Of a stretch of DNA of 64,000 bases, positions 48,618-58,048 are shown one piece after another. The stretch comes from Shewanella sp. c952 (GTDB taxonomy: Bacteria; Pseudomonadota; Gammaproteobacteria; Enterobacterales; Shewanellaceae): positions 42,390 through 106,389 of the forward strand of contig NZ_BPEW01000014.1 in assembly GCF_019654975.1 (NCBI RefSeq), in the 5' to 3' direction. The notes under the pieces are model-generated. The model ran no database searches. It saw only the letters and a program-made list of their open reading frames with translations, and was not told the origin of the DNA. How positions within the stretch are numbered: position 1 is the first letter of the stretch; each line of letters opens with the position of its first letter. A program made the translations under genes and the position numbers.

Positions 48618-48724
48618 AGGTCTCTACCTTTATAAATAAGACATCAAAGTCACAGACCTCATAATCAAGAATTTAAGGCTCTTGGTAGAAACTCCCAAAC
48701 CATATCATTGGGATTATACGAAGT
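48618..48724 (-). promoter_or_regulatory. Adenine riboswitch (aptamer 48656-48724) of add
   Basis: On the minus strand the aptamer closely follows the V. vulnificus add adenine riboswitch that I know: P1 from ACTTCGTA (48724-48717) with TATGAGGT (48663-48656), the loop-2 element GATATGG, junction GGGAGTTTCTACC and the loop-3 side AAGAGCC. The specificity base in TTGATTATG is U, the adenine form. The 3' strand of P1 (AGGTCT, 48659-48654) can pair with AGACCT next to the ATG (48623-48618), which suggests an OFF-state hairpin around the ribosome-binding site (48631-48624). Adenine binding would stabilise P1 and turn translation on. Confidence 0.93.
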
Positions 48725-49497
48725 GATTAGCGGCTGCGAATTTAACATTTTTAGCAGTAAAACTACAAGTAAGTGAAGATTCACCACAATTAAAATACAG
48801 ACGCTACATTAAGATTAACCGTCTGTTATCGATGGAGTTTATTTAAAAAAGTTCACTTTACTCTTTGCAACTATTTATTACTTCTAAATACATGTAATTG
48901 ATTTATTTACACTGTTTTTGCCTTAGGATGAATTTCTGAAATTCATTTAAGTCCATCGCTAAACTATAAATCAGATCGATAATAACGCCATATTTACTCA
49001 CTTATTATCAAGCCAATGCCACGTTGAAGGCTAAAAGTTCCACTGTCATTACTTTCTATGGCACGGCAGCCGTGCGCCAGTTCGAAATGATGGGCAATCC
49101 TTTTTTCTCCCACTATTTAAAGCACTTTTAGACCGACCTAAACCGTTACCCTTTCAGCACAGCAATAACAAACTAAATAGCCATATGTGCCGAGCTAATA
49201 ATAAAACTTCAGCAAAAATCTACGAGAAGCGAGATGAAAAGACCAATAAAAGGTTAATTTCGATCAGCTTTGAATCCTGCTTATAACGTGTCTACTGTCA
49301 TTTGTTGAAAGTAGAAAGCACTCGCAATAATAAATCTAAAAAAAAACATTCTATTAAAACTATAAATAACAATAACTTGATACAGACAATATATCGATTA
49401 TAACAATTTTATTTATTCAATATGTTATCAATCCTGCCTCTCATTACTATAGCTGCATCACTTAAACCACCCACAAATTAGTTTAGAGGCTCCACCC
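48725..49497. other. Long intergenic region without a recognised gene
   Basis: About 770 AT-rich bases upstream of the add riboswitch and of the small secreted protein gene. I see no convincing ORF, tRNA or repeat. It must hold the promoters for both. Confidence 0.4.
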
Positions 49498-49953
49498 ATG
49501 AAACAAGCTTTAAGAACATTATCTATAGCGCTATTAGCGTTAGCGTCTACCTCGGCAATGGCAGATACCATTATCGATAATAACGCACATGACATTAATG
49601 CATTCAACAGTGAGATGAGCAAAATTGAGATCATCAACGTAAGCGGTGAGCTCTATGTATCTATGGAATCTTACTATCTCGATGATGTATTAGAAGTCGC
49701 AGAATCTATCACCGCAGATGTTCAGCTTAAGAAAGTTTCAGATGTAGAAGCCGCTAATTTGGGCCTAATTCCTTCAACTACTTATTTTGTTCATAGCAAA
49801 AACAGTATTGAAGAACTCAGTGAGAAAGCTTCTATAAAACTGCTAAATGATAACCCTCATTTCTTCAGCGCAACACTGCTTCAGGGCGACAAATTTCTGC
49901 AGGGCGAAAATGAGTTTATAGCAAAAATAACAGAGTACTCAGTGCCTAAATAG
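49498..49953 (+). CDS. Secreted protein of unknown function
   Basis: A 151-residue protein with a signal peptide (ALRTLSIALLALASTSAMA, cleavage before DTIID). The mature part is acidic and shows a repeated mixed helix/strand pattern, but no family is recognised. It is followed by a lipoprotein gene and an hdeD-like gene on the same strand (66 and 29 bases apart), suggesting an envelope stress operon. Confidence 0.65.
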   Translation: MKQALRTLSIALLALASTSAMADTIIDNNAHDINAFNSEMSKIEIINVSGELYVSMESYYLDDVLEVAESITADVQLKKVSDVEAANLGLIPSTTYFVHSKNSIEELSEKASIKLLNDNPHFFSATLLQGDKFLQGENEFIAKITEYSVPK

Positions 49954-50019
49954 CGCTCGGTAACAGCAGCAATAATCCAATTAACTGAGTTAAACCCAAC
50001 TTACAAAAAGGCAGTAAAA

Positions 50020-50328
50020 ATGAAAGTTCTAGGCGTAGCGTTAGCATTGAGTGTATTTCTAGTCGGTTGCCAGTCACCCACTGAATACTTGCAGTCATAT
50101 CAACCTGAAGCAACCAAATCTGCAGAAAACAGATTCAAATTTGAAAATGACTGTAGCGATGTCACTACAACATTAATCAGCAGCAAGAAAATTAATATGG
50201 ACAGCTTTGCAAGAACTTACGAGCGCCCACAATACCAAATTGGCGTTAAGGGCTGCCAAGTAAAACAGGTTTATACCATTAACTGCGACAAAGGCTATGG
50301 CTGCACAGTCATCGCAGCAGCAAACTAA
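50020..50328 (+). CDS. Small lipoprotein of unknown function
   Basis: A 102-residue protein with a lipoprotein signal (ALALSVFLVGCQSP; lipobox LVGC, Cys17) and three further pairs of Cys in the mature part (CSDV, GCQVKQV, NCDKGYGCTV), which may form disulfides. No family is recognised. Same strand as its neighbours. Confidence 0.7.
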   Translation: MKVLGVALALSVFLVGCQSPTEYLQSYQPEATKSAENRFKFENDCSDVTTTLISSKKINMDSFARTYERPQYQIGVKGCQVKQVYTINCDKGYGCTVIAAAN

Positions 50329-50357
50329 TTAGTTAATAATCAACAGAGAAATTAGAT

Positions 50358-50915
50358 ATGAAAAACGTACAAAACACCACTTTTGGCAAAGATTCGATAT
50401 GGTTTGCAATCATAGGCATTATTGTAGCGCTCACCGGTATTATCGCTATTGCGATGCCAGTTGCAGCAGGAGTTACCATCGCGAGTGTTATTGGTGGTTG
50501 CTTTATCGGAGTTGGCCTTATTCAGCTATACCACGCTGTAGGTATCCCACAATGGAGTGAAAAACTTTGGTATGTAGTCAGTGCGTTACTCTATACCATT
50601 GGCGGTATATTGATCTTAGTGGAACCATTTGTTGGCGTACTAACCATTACAGCCTTGATGATTACCATCATGATGCTCAACGGTATCAGTCGTATGATAT
50701 TTGCTTTCAGCAATCGTAATACTCTGAGCAGCTGGGGCTGGGTCGCAGTTGGTGGCTTGATATCAACAGCAATTGCAACTTACTTTTTTAGCTTAATGAA
50801 TGATGCAGATTTCTCTTTATCTATCTTGGGTATTTTTGTTGGAGTGTCATTTATATTCGAAGGCATTAGCTTTATTTTTATCGGTTCAGAAGTAAAAATA
50901 GCCGCTAGCGAGTAA
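50358..50915 (+). CDS. HdeD-family membrane protein
   Basis: A 185-residue protein with six predicted helices in three pairs (AIIGIIVALTGIIAIAMP, IGGCFIGVGLIQLYHA, VVSALLYTIGGILILVEPFVG, ALMITIMMLNGISRMIFAF, WVAVGGLISTAIATYFF, ILGIFVGVSFIFEGISFIF). The pattern is that of DUF308/HdeD proteins, linked to acid resistance in E. coli. A terminator follows at 50936. Confidence 0.85.
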   Translation: MKNVQNTTFGKDSIWFAIIGIIVALTGIIAIAMPVAAGVTIASVIGGCFIGVGLIQLYHAVGIPQWSEKLWYVVSALLYTIGGILILVEPFVGVLTITALMITIMMLNGISRMIFAFSNRNTLSSWGWVAVGGLISTAIATYFFSLMNDADFSLSILGIFVGVSFIFEGISFIFIGSEVKIAASE

Positions 50916-50933
50916 TCAACACGCAACAGATAA

Positions 50934-50967
50934 AACAAAGCCCAGATAGTGATAGCTGGGCTTTGTT
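50934..50967. terminator. Bidirectional terminator
   Basis: Stem CAAAGCCCAG/CTGGGCTTTG (50936-50945 and 50956-50965) between the HdeD gene and the convergent rsmJ gene. Confidence 0.75.
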
Positions 50968-51010
50968 CATTCTATAGCTTTAGCGGGAAGTTCTAACCCT
51001 ATATAAAAAT

Positions 51011-51775
51011 TCAAGAAGTCATCGCCGCCTTAACATACACATCGAAACGGTTTTTTTTCTGAGCAAGTACCATACTCGGTTTTGCTCCATCAAGATCTTC
51101 GGCGTAATCAGGACGTTTTACCACTACACGTTTTGTCGCTAATGCTCGTGCAGGTTTAAGCAGGCCATCGGCATCAAGGTCGGCCCCAACTAGGGTTTGA
51201 AATACCCGCATCTCTTTCTTAACTAATGCCGATTTCTCTCTATGAGGATACATGGGGTCAAGATAGACCACATCAATCTCAGTTCCAGAAGCTGCAGCGG
51301 CATCAGCTAGCGCATCAATACTTGAGCCATGAAATAGACTCATACGCTGCTGCATCCAGTCGCCAATTTCGCTATCTTCATAAGCGCGCCGCAGTCCATC
51401 TTCTAACAGTGCCGCCACCACGGGATGACGTTCAACCATAATCACTTTACAGCCTAGGCTTGCAAGCACAAATGCATCACGACCAAGGCCTGCAGTGCCA
51501 TCAACAACCGTTGGCGTGACGCCTTGTTTCAGTCCAACAGCTTTTGCAATTGACTGCCCACGACCACCACCAAATTTGCGTCGATGAGCCACAGCTCCTG
51601 AAACAAAATCAACGCTGATACCATCTAATTTAGGCTCATCGCGCTTATATAGGCTTAACGTATTGTGTTCAAAGCGCAATTCAAACTGTGACTCTTTATC
51701 CCACACCAACCCCCAGCGCTCACTAATATCAGCGAGTGACGGGTATTGTGGATTAAAAAAAATGGGTATTTGCAA
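51011..51775 (-). CDS. rsmJ: 16S rRNA (guanine1516-N2)-methyltransferase RsmJ
   Basis: A 254-residue Rossmann methyltransferase with the family blocks [36 protein letters not shown], the SAM-binding [17 protein letters not shown], and the catalytic [20 protein letters not shown]. It methylates G1516 of 16S rRNA. The start is TTG at 51775; a stop lies not far upstream in frame and there is no nearby ATG. Confidence 0.95.
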   Translation of the reverse strand: MQIPIFFNPQYPSLADISERWGLVWDKESQFELRFEHNTLSLYKRDEPKLDGISVDFVSGAVAHRRKFGGGRGQSIAKAVGLKQGVTPTVVDGTAGLGRDAFVLASLGCKVIMVERHPVVAALLEDGLRRAYEDSEIGDWMQQRMSLFHGSSIDALADAAAASGTEIDVVYLDPMYPHREKSALVKKEMRVFQTLVGADLDADGLLKPARALATKRVVVKRPDYAEDLDGAKPSMVLAQKKNRFDVYVKAAMTS

Positions 51776-51914
51776 AAGTAATTCCAGACTTTTAGTGAAC
51801 TCACTTCATTATGCCAAATGCCAGCGAGAGTGAATACCTATACCTGATGCCATATACAACTTATAATAGCTAGATTACGCAGTTTATTGCTGTCCATTCT
51901 AGTTTGGAATTCTC

Positions 51915-52757
51915 ATGTTAAGTTACCGTCACGGCTATCACGCTGGCAATTATGCCGATGTTCTCAAGCACGCTATTTTGCTGCAAGTGCTGAAATTGAT
52001 GCATAAAAAAGACAAGCCGATGGCTTATATTGATAGCCATGCTGGTGCTGGCGGCTATGCACTTACCGATGAGTTTTCTAAAAAGACCGGTGAGTATTTA
52101 GATGGTGTCGCCAGATTATGGGATCGCAATGACCTACCTGAGTCTTTAGTTCAATACATCGCTGACGTAACCCATTTTAACCAAGGCAAGCAAGAGTTAG
52201 AGTTCTACCCTGGTTCGCCTGCGTTTGTAGATATGAATATGCGCCAAAAAGACCGCATGGTATTACACGAGTTACATGGTACTGACTTTTTAACATTGGA
52301 TGAGCAGTTCACTGGTGACAGACACGTAAAAGTGATTAAGGGCGATGGCCTTAAAGGTATGATTGCTGCAGTGCCACCGCTTGAGCGTCGCGGTGTGATT
52401 TTAGTTGATCCTAGCTATGAAATTAAAACCGACTACCAAGATGTAGCTAAAGCGATTATCAAGGCACACAAACGCTTCTCTACTGGCGTATTTATGCTTT
52501 GGTATCCTGTGGTCGACCGCGCGCAAACAGAAGGTATGCTTAAGCTGCTTGCTGAAAGCGGCATTAAAAATCAGTTACGTATTGAACAGTCGATTAAGCC
52601 TGATAGCGATGAATTTGGTATGACTGCAGCGGGATTGTGGATAATCAACCCACCATGGCAGTTAGATACCATCGCTAAAGAGATGCTCGACTATCTTGAG
52701 CGACGAATTGGACAAAACGGTGGTAAAACAGTGGTAAAGCAGGAAGTGCCCGAGTAA
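51915..52757 (+). CDS. rlmJ: 23S rRNA (adenine2030-N6)-methyltransferase RlmJ
   Basis: A 280-residue protein beginning MLSYRHGYHAGNYADVLKHA, as in RlmJ, with SAM motif YIDSHAGAGGYAL and the N6-adenine methylase motif D165-P-S-Y. It methylates A2030 of 23S rRNA. It is divergent from rsmJ, so two rRNA methylases share a promoter region of about 140 bases. Confidence 0.95.
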   Translation: MLSYRHGYHAGNYADVLKHAILLQVLKLMHKKDKPMAYIDSHAGAGGYALTDEFSKKTGEYLDGVARLWDRNDLPESLVQYIADVTHFNQGKQELEFYPGSPAFVDMNMRQKDRMVLHELHGTDFLTLDEQFTGDRHVKVIKGDGLKGMIAAVPPLERRGVILVDPSYEIKTDYQDVAKAIIKAHKRFSTGVFMLWYPVVDRAQTEGMLKLLAESGIKNQLRIEQSIKPDSDEFGMTAAGLWIINPPWQLDTIAKEMLDYLERRIGQNGGKTVVKQEVPE

Positions 52758-52781
52758 TTTATCTCCACTCACAGATTAAAT

Positions 52782-52816
52782 AAAACAGCCCATCTAAGTC
52801 ATTAGGGGCTGTTTTC
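52782..52816. terminator. Terminator of rlmJ
   Basis: Stem AAAACAGCCC (52782-52791) and GGGCTGTTTT (52806-52815) with A- and T-runs on the two sides; also serves the convergent lipoprotein gene. Confidence 0.8.
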
Positions 52817-52830
52817 ATTTAGTCACCATA

Positions 52831-53103
52831 TCAGTCAGTATGCGAATTTACTGCCACATACTGTGCCGGCTCCATGCATTCATCGTTATCATTAGCCTCT
52901 CGAACAAAAATCCCGATAATGGCAGTAAGAATGCTGGTCTCTACAATATGGCTTTCGCCGCTTGAATAGCCTCTTTCATCTTGTTTCGTTTTATCATGGG
53001 CTGTGGTGACAAAGTCACAACCTGCATTCATTGCCGTCCGTGACGAGCAAGCGACTGAACCGAGCACTAGCAGCGTTAGCAATATCGCTGAAATCCTTTT
53101 CAT
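52831..53103 (-). CDS. Small putative lipoprotein
   Basis: A 90-residue protein with an N-terminal hydrophobic signal ending GSVAC-SSR, a slightly non-standard lipobox (Cys19). The mature part has three further Cys (GCDF, DECMEP) and is hydrophilic. The ribosome-binding region overlaps the end of the M28 gene's 3' side; it is transcribed in the same direction, 20 bases after that gene. No family recognised. Confidence 0.6.
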   Translation of the reverse strand: MKRISAILLTLLVLGSVACSSRTAMNAGCDFVTTAHDKTKQDERGYSSGESHIVETSILTAIIGIFVREANDNDECMEPAQYVAVNSHTD

Positions 53104-53123
53104 ATTTTTCCTTTATAAAATGA

Positions 53124-54518
53124 CTAAAAAAATGCACCCGCTGCACCAGGGAATACAACAGGACTGACATTACCATTGGCGCTGACACTGGCAACACCAA
53201 ATAAGTAGTTATCGATGACCATGTTATCTAGGGTAAATTCAGTTTCATTGCCAACATAGCGACTGTGGGTCCATTCTGACTCAGTGGTTAATCGCCAATA
53301 CACCCGATAGCCTACAACATCTTTTTGCGAAGCATGAGTCCAATTCAACGTGGTACTCGGGGATACCTGACCTTTGATGCTAACCTCTGTTGGCGGCGCA
53401 GGCGCCCAAGCCATTGAAGCTAAACTAATGGCGTTAAGTGCAGTAAGTTTGGCATTAAAGTTGAAGTCGACACCTTCGATAACATCGCCATAAGCGATAC
53501 CATTTTCAACACGAATATCTTGGTGCTGGCGGTTATAGTTTTCGTTGGTTTCCATTATCCGTACAGCCGGTAAACTGGCCTTGTTAAAAGGCAAATGATG
53601 ACCACCACGACCGAAGCGATCTAGACGATATACCAGCATGACATCAAGATTAGTCATGTATTGATCGGCCAGTGTTTTGATTTTACGGGCAAGGTTACGT
53701 GACGCCGAATCATTTTCTCCGCCACTGAAATAGCGCTCTTTGGCCTCATCTTTAGTTTCTGCAATACGTACACCTTCAGAGAAAACCCGCACCGAGTGAT
53801 TATCAATAACGCCGTTAATACCTTCAATATTGCCAATCATGTCATTGTTCAATACTGCCTGTACCTGCCAGCCTTTATCTTGTGCGTACTGCGCTAACGT
53901 GGCGCCGCCATATAAGCCTTGCTCCTCTCCTGAAAGTGCCGCATAAACAATCGTGCCGTTAAATTGATATTGCGATAACACCCGCGCAGCTTCAATTGCC
54001 CCCGCAACGCCAGAAGCATTGTCGTTGGCTCCGGGAGAGATTGAGGTCGAATTCATCACATCGGTTACCCGCGAGTCGATATCGCCACTCATCATCACCA
54101 CTCGCTTAGGATCTGAACTGCCGCGCTGAATAGCGATAACATTGATCACTTCGGTTGGATTAGGAATTCGCTTGCCCGTAACGGTATCACCGAGAGTGAT
54201 CACCTCTAAGCAACCACCACAAGCTTTAGATATCTGCTCAAATTCAGCTTTTATCCAACGTCTTGCTGCGCCAATGCCTTGGGTGTCTGACTTTGTATCA
54301 GATAGCGTATGCCGAGTACCGAAACTAACCAGTTTTTCAACATCGCTATGTAAACGCGCAGCGCTTGGTGCCGTGGCAATATCGTACAGTCGCATATCCT
54401 CTTCAGAAGGGGCGACATGTGATTCAGCGGCCATACTGACCGTGGTCACAACTGTCAATGCAACAGTCGTTAAAGGCAATAAGGTGCGACGAAAACAAGC
54501 AGCTAGATCTATATTCAT
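53124..54518 (-). CDS. Secreted M28-family aminopeptidase with a C-terminal fibronectin type III-like domain
   Basis: A 464-residue protein with a signal peptide (LLPLTTVALTVVTTVSMAA). The M28 core has Zn ligands in PGANDNASGVAG (Asp), SGEEQGLYGG (catalytic Glu and Zn Glu) and NNDMIGN (Asp). From about residue 375 an FnIII-like fold starts (PAPPTEVSIKG, then TLNWTHASQKDVVGYRVYWR). It removes N-terminal residues from peptides outside the cytoplasm. Confidence 0.9.
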   Translation of the reverse strand: MNIDLAACFRRTLLPLTTVALTVVTTVSMAAESHVAPSEEDMRLYDIATAPSAARLHSDVEKLVSFGTRHTLSDTKSDTQGIGAARRWIKAEFEQISKACGGCLEVITLGDTVTGKRIPNPTEVINVIAIQRGSSDPKRVVMMSGDIDSRVTDVMNSTSISPGANDNASGVAGAIEAARVLSQYQFNGTIVYAALSGEEQGLYGGATLAQYAQDKGWQVQAVLNNDMIGNIEGINGVIDNHSVRVFSEGVRIAETKDEAKERYFSGGENDSASRNLARKIKTLADQYMTNLDVMLVYRLDRFGRGGHHLPFNKASLPAVRIMETNENYNRQHQDIRVENGIAYGDVIEGVDFNFNAKLTALNAISLASMAWAPAPPTEVSIKGQVSPSTTLNWTHASQKDVVGYRVYWRLTTESEWTHSRYVGNETEFTLDNMVIDNYLFGVASVSANGNVSPVVFPGAAGAFF

Positions 54519-54707
54519 TACAGAGGTCTTTTGTTGTTATTTTGCGCACCACTTTAGCAAATCAGCGTCACGAATAGCCAATGGTAATGCGTTCAATTGT
54601 TAGCAGGTATGTCGATGGATAAACGCTAGCGGCATCAACCACAGCATCAGGCTGTTTTACTCCGTTATGCTGCGCTTCTCCAGCAACTATCGAAGATCCA
54701 GCTAGTA

Positions 54708-54973
54708 TTATACCCGTACTACCTGAAGATGCTCGTTTCAGAGGCATTGTGCCAGTTCAATTCTAGGCGCATTGACGTAGAAATGGTTATTCCCTTTTAA
54801 GTGAGTGCAACAACGAAGTGAGCTGGCACAAAGCCTTCTGCGATGGGCTTTAATGGACTTTACTCTGTGTTATTGATTTTACTAAGGGAACGACCATTAA
54901 TCGCAATCAATGCCTTGATTAAAGCCCATTAAATTCCCACTGAATCCTGCATCTTCAAGTAGAACGGGTATAA
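54708..54973. mobile_element. MITE-like element C with 25-base terminal inverted repeats
   Basis: The left end TTATACCCGTACTACCTGAA (54708-54727, continuing GATGC) and the complement of the right end (54949-54973) differ at only two or three of 25 positions. A second, inner inverted pair (ATGGTTATTCCC near 54786; GGGAACGACCAT near 54886) lies inside. The element is 266 bases with no gene. Its right end supplies the last five codons and the stop of the LysR gene. Confidence 0.65.
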
Positions 54974-55854
54974 CTGTCCGTAAGTAAGAGATCTAATTCT
55001 TTAAAAAACCAACGCATTACTGGGCCAATCTCTTTATCGCGGCGATTCACCACACCGATCTCAACGAGCAAGGGGTCGGGAATATACTCTGTTGATAACT
55101 CAGCCAACTCATTAGAGTACCATTCTGTTTTTGCCACATGTTCAGGCACGAGTGCCCAACCTACGCCCTGTAATACCAAAGCGACAATGTAGTAGTAGCT
55201 ATCGATATACCAATAGCTTGCCGAAAGAGGCTGACTTTGTGATTGGCCTGTACGGTCACAAATCGCCAATTGCCGATACTGCATTAACTGCTCTAACGTT
55301 GGTGTGTTGATCTGTGCGAGTGCATGCTTTGGCGATACCACCAAGCTATGTTTGAATTGTCCGATGGACATGAATTCAAGTGCATCCGGTAACAATGCAG
55401 TGTGGAACATAATGCCAATGTCCGCTCGCCCTTCATCAACCCATAACGCAATATCCTCTTGAGAGCCATTGATAATGGTGAGCTTTAACAACGGGAATTG
55501 GGTAGATACCCGCAGGAAAAAATTCTCGAAAGCGTTAACCGGCACAGCTTCGTCCATCGCCACAGTAAGAGCAACTTCTTCACCTAATGTGGCGGTCATC
55601 GCACGAGCATGCAGTCGTTGGCATTGTGCTAATACGGCTTGCGCTTCAATAAACATCTCTTCACCAAGCGCTGTCAGTATGGGCAACTTGGCACTGCGAT
55701 CAAACAGCTCAAAACCAAGATCGGCTTCTAGATTACTGATTGCCGTGCTGACGCGAGACTGTGCTTTACCCATGCGTCGCCCAGCCGCTGAAAAAGAGCC
55801 TAATTTTACCGAGTACACAAATGCGTTTAGTTCATCCAATGTCCAGTTCACCAC
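54955..55854 (-). CDS. LysR-family transcriptional regulator
   Basis: A 299-residue regulator with an N-terminal winged helix (LNAFVYSVKLGSFSAAGRRMG, SRVSTAISNLEADLGFELFDRS) and a substrate-binding domain. It is divergent from the MATE-family gene 94 bases away and may control it. Its last residues, YTRST and the stop, are encoded by the terminal repeat of element C, so the original C-terminus may have been altered by insertion. Confidence 0.9.
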   Translation of the reverse strand: MVNWTLDELNAFVYSVKLGSFSAAGRRMGKAQSRVSTAISNLEADLGFELFDRSAKLPILTALGEEMFIEAQAVLAQCQRLHARAMTATLGEEVALTVAMDEAVPVNAFENFFLRVSTQFPLLKLTIINGSQEDIALWVDEGRADIGIMFHTALLPDALEFMSIGQFKHSLVVSPKHALAQINTPTLEQLMQYRQLAICDRTGQSQSQPLSASYWYIDSYYYIVALVLQGVGWALVPEHVAKTEWYSNELAELSTEYIPDPLLVEIGVVNRRDKEIGPVMRWFFKELDLLLTDSYTRST

Positions 55855-55948
55855 AAACTCCTATATCAAAAACAGATAGAAACTAACTTTGTTCAATCTC
55901 AATAGCAGAGTAACCTGCCCACATTCCTACTTCAACACTGTAAAAGTA

Positions 55949-57331
55949 ATGTCAGCATTCACACCAACATCAGCGCAAGACCAATCCATTAAGAAAACGT
56001 TCTGGCGTTATACCTTGCCCGCCATTGCTGCAATGTTGGTCAATGGCTTATATCTGATTGTTGACGGAATTTTTATTGGCCATTACATAGGTTTTGAAGG
56101 CCTTGCAGCCATTAATATGGCTTGGCCAGTTCTCTATTTTGTCGTGGGATTTGGCATTATGGTCGGCATGGGCAGCGGTAGTCTATTGTCGATACAACGT
56201 GGTAAAGGTGATTTGAGCACAGCGCCAACCATACTCACCACCAGTATGATTGTCATGCTGCTATTATCGGCAGCCTCTACCTTCATCATCTTGTTTTACA
56301 GCAGCCAACTATTACAAGCTCAAGGCGCCATAGGTGCCACCTTGCAGATGGGGCAAGACTATATCGCTGTGTATGCTTGGGCCACCATTGCCACGGTTTT
56401 ATCTGCAGCGCTGCCCTTTTTAATTCGCAACGATGAAAACCCTAATTTGGCGACAATATTGATGGCCTTAGGCGCTGTTATCAACATCGTATTAGACTAC
56501 CTTTTCATTGGCGTTTGGGATATGGGATTATCTGGCGCCGCGGTTGCAACCATAACGGCTCAAATCACTATCTGCCTGATAGGCTTAGGTTACTTTTTAT
56601 CGGGTTACAGCAACATAAAGTGGCCTACAAAGTTTACCCTATTCAACCTAAGCTTTAGTCGACAAATACTATTACTTGGCTCATCCAGCCTGTTTATGTA
56701 CCTATACACTAGCTTTGTATTTGCACTACATAATCGTCTATTTATGGACTACGGTTCGTCTATCACTGTCGGTGCTTTTGCTATTGTGGGTTATTTGATG
56801 GTGCTGTATTACTTTGTCGCCGAAGGGGTTGCTGAAGGACTACAACCACCTGTGAGTTACTATTACGGCGCAGAGCAACATGAGAATATCAGCAAGATGC
56901 TCAAGCTATCAGTTAAAGTCACCTTTATTGCTGGCATTAGCTGGACCTTGTTACTGAACCTTTTTCCAGAACTAATGGTTGGCCTATTTAACAGTGAAGA
57001 TCCGGTATTAATATCGACCGCAGTAGATGGGATCCGTATGCACCTATTTGCGATGCCGCTAGATGGCTTTATTGCGTTAGCCTCAGTGTATTTCATGGCC
57101 ACAAACCAAGGTAAAAAGGCGTTGATAGTGGCCTGTAGCAATATGTTAATTCAGCTACCATTTCTGTACGTTTTACCCAAAATCATCGGGGTAGATGGGG
57201 TATGGTTAGCCATGCCGCTATCAAATATAACCCTATGTTTGGTCGTTATGCCTATGGTTTACTTTGACATCAAGCAGCGCCAAACCAAGGGCAATTCGAC
57301 ACTGGGTATGCAGCATGTTGCCATCGCATAA
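55949..57331 (+). CDS. MATE-family multidrug efflux protein
   Basis: A roughly 460-residue, 12-helix transporter with the MATE/NorM-like opening FWRYTLPAIAAMLVNGLYLIVDGIFIGHYIG and PVLYFVVGFGIMVGMGSGSLLSI. The subgroup resembles the MepA-type family more than NorM. ATG 55949 is preferred over the upstream TTG (55889). Divergent LysR regulator next door. The stop region reads TAATGCCAGGCAATATAAG, a diverged relative of the TAATACCAA motif seen at other stops. Confidence 0.88.
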   Translation: MSAFTPTSAQDQSIKKTFWRYTLPAIAAMLVNGLYLIVDGIFIGHYIGFEGLAAINMAWPVLYFVVGFGIMVGMGSGSLLSIQRGKGDLSTAPTILTTSMIVMLLLSAASTFIILFYSSQLLQAQGAIGATLQMGQDYIAVYAWATIATVLSAALPFLIRNDENPNLATILMALGAVINIVLDYLFIGVWDMGLSGAAVATITAQITICLIGLGYFLSGYSNIKWPTKFTLFNLSFSRQILLLGSSSLFMYLYTSFVFALHNRLFMDYGSSITVGAFAIVGYLMVLYYFVAEGVAEGLQPPVSYYYGAEQHENISKMLKLSVKVTFIAGISWTLLLNLFPELMVGLFNSEDPVLISTAVDGIRMHLFAMPLDGFIALASVYFMATNQGKKALIVACSNMLIQLPFLYVLPKIIGVDGVWLAMPLSNITLCLVVMPMVYFDIKQRQTKGNSTLGMQHVAIA

Positions 57332-57355
57332 TGCCAGGCAATATAAGGAGGATTT

Positions 57356-58048
57356 TTAGGTTTTTCGGTAGCGCTGCAACAAAATATTTACCCGCTCGAC
57401 ATAAGCCTTAGTTTCAGCAAAGGGTGGCACCCCTTGATACTGCTCGACTCTAGATGCCCCTGCATTATAAGCGGCACAAGCCAACGTGATGTCACCATCA
57501 AAACGCTCTAAAAGCTGAGCTAAATAACGGCTGCCAGCCTGAATATTCTCACTCGGTTTAAAGGCGTCGCTTACTCCAAGTTCTTTAGCGGTTGCTGGCA
57601 TTAACTGCATTAAACCTTGAGCGCCAGTCTTAGAGATGGCAGATGCTTTAAAGGAAGATTCAGCATGAATAACAGCTCGAATTAGCGCGGTCTCAAGCTG
57701 ATAAGTGCGTGCGGCAAGACGAATGTCATTTTTATACTGCTGGGTATAGAGCGGTATCGATTGCCAGTTGATATTAGAGTTAGGTTTGCAGGCGTAACAG
57801 TCATATATACGTACTTGGTAATGACCCGTCTCTGGTGGCCTGTCGGAAAAAACCACCACTCCAGCTGCATTTTGATAATGGTAAACCTTACTTGGGGCAG
57901 TTATTGCGGGTTTAGAGCTACTGCTTTTTGCGGTACTACCCAATACACTTTTGTTAGATGGTTTCGCCACAAAATGTGGCTTACTGCTTTGTGCCCAGCT
58001 ATAAAGACTAAAAAGACTTAGGCCACATAGCAGCAAAACTTTAATCAT
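57356..58048 (-). CDS. Lytic transglycosylase (SLT) with a DUF4124-type N-terminal segment
   Basis: A 230-residue protein with a signal peptide (VLLLCGLSLFSLYSWAQS), a DUF4124-like strand (VYHYQNAAGVVVFSDRPPETG) and a C-terminal SLT domain: catalytic Glu in VIHAESSFKASAIS, then GAQGLMQLMPATAKELGV and AYNAGASRV. It cleaves peptidoglycan with formation of anhydromuramic ends. Its start overlaps the stop of the DUF3137 gene by 4 bases, so it belongs to the lemA-DUF3137 operon. Confidence 0.9.
   Translation of the reverse strand: MIKVLLLCGLSLFSLYSWAQSSKPHFVAKPSNKSVLGSTAKSSSSKPAITAPSKVYHYQNAAGVVVFSDRPPETGHYQVRIYDCYACKPNSNINWQSIPLYTQQYKNDIRLAARTYQLETALIRAVIHAESSFKASAISKTGAQGLMQLMPATAKELGVSDAFKPSENIQAGSRYLAQLLERFDGDITLACAAYNAGASRVEQYQGVPPFAETKAYVERVNILLQRYRKT

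Noticed and set aside
49020..49130. Possible gene fragment in the long gap after add
   Set aside because: Short open stretches have no start signals and no recognisable protein similarity; the bases resemble ordinary intergenic DNA.
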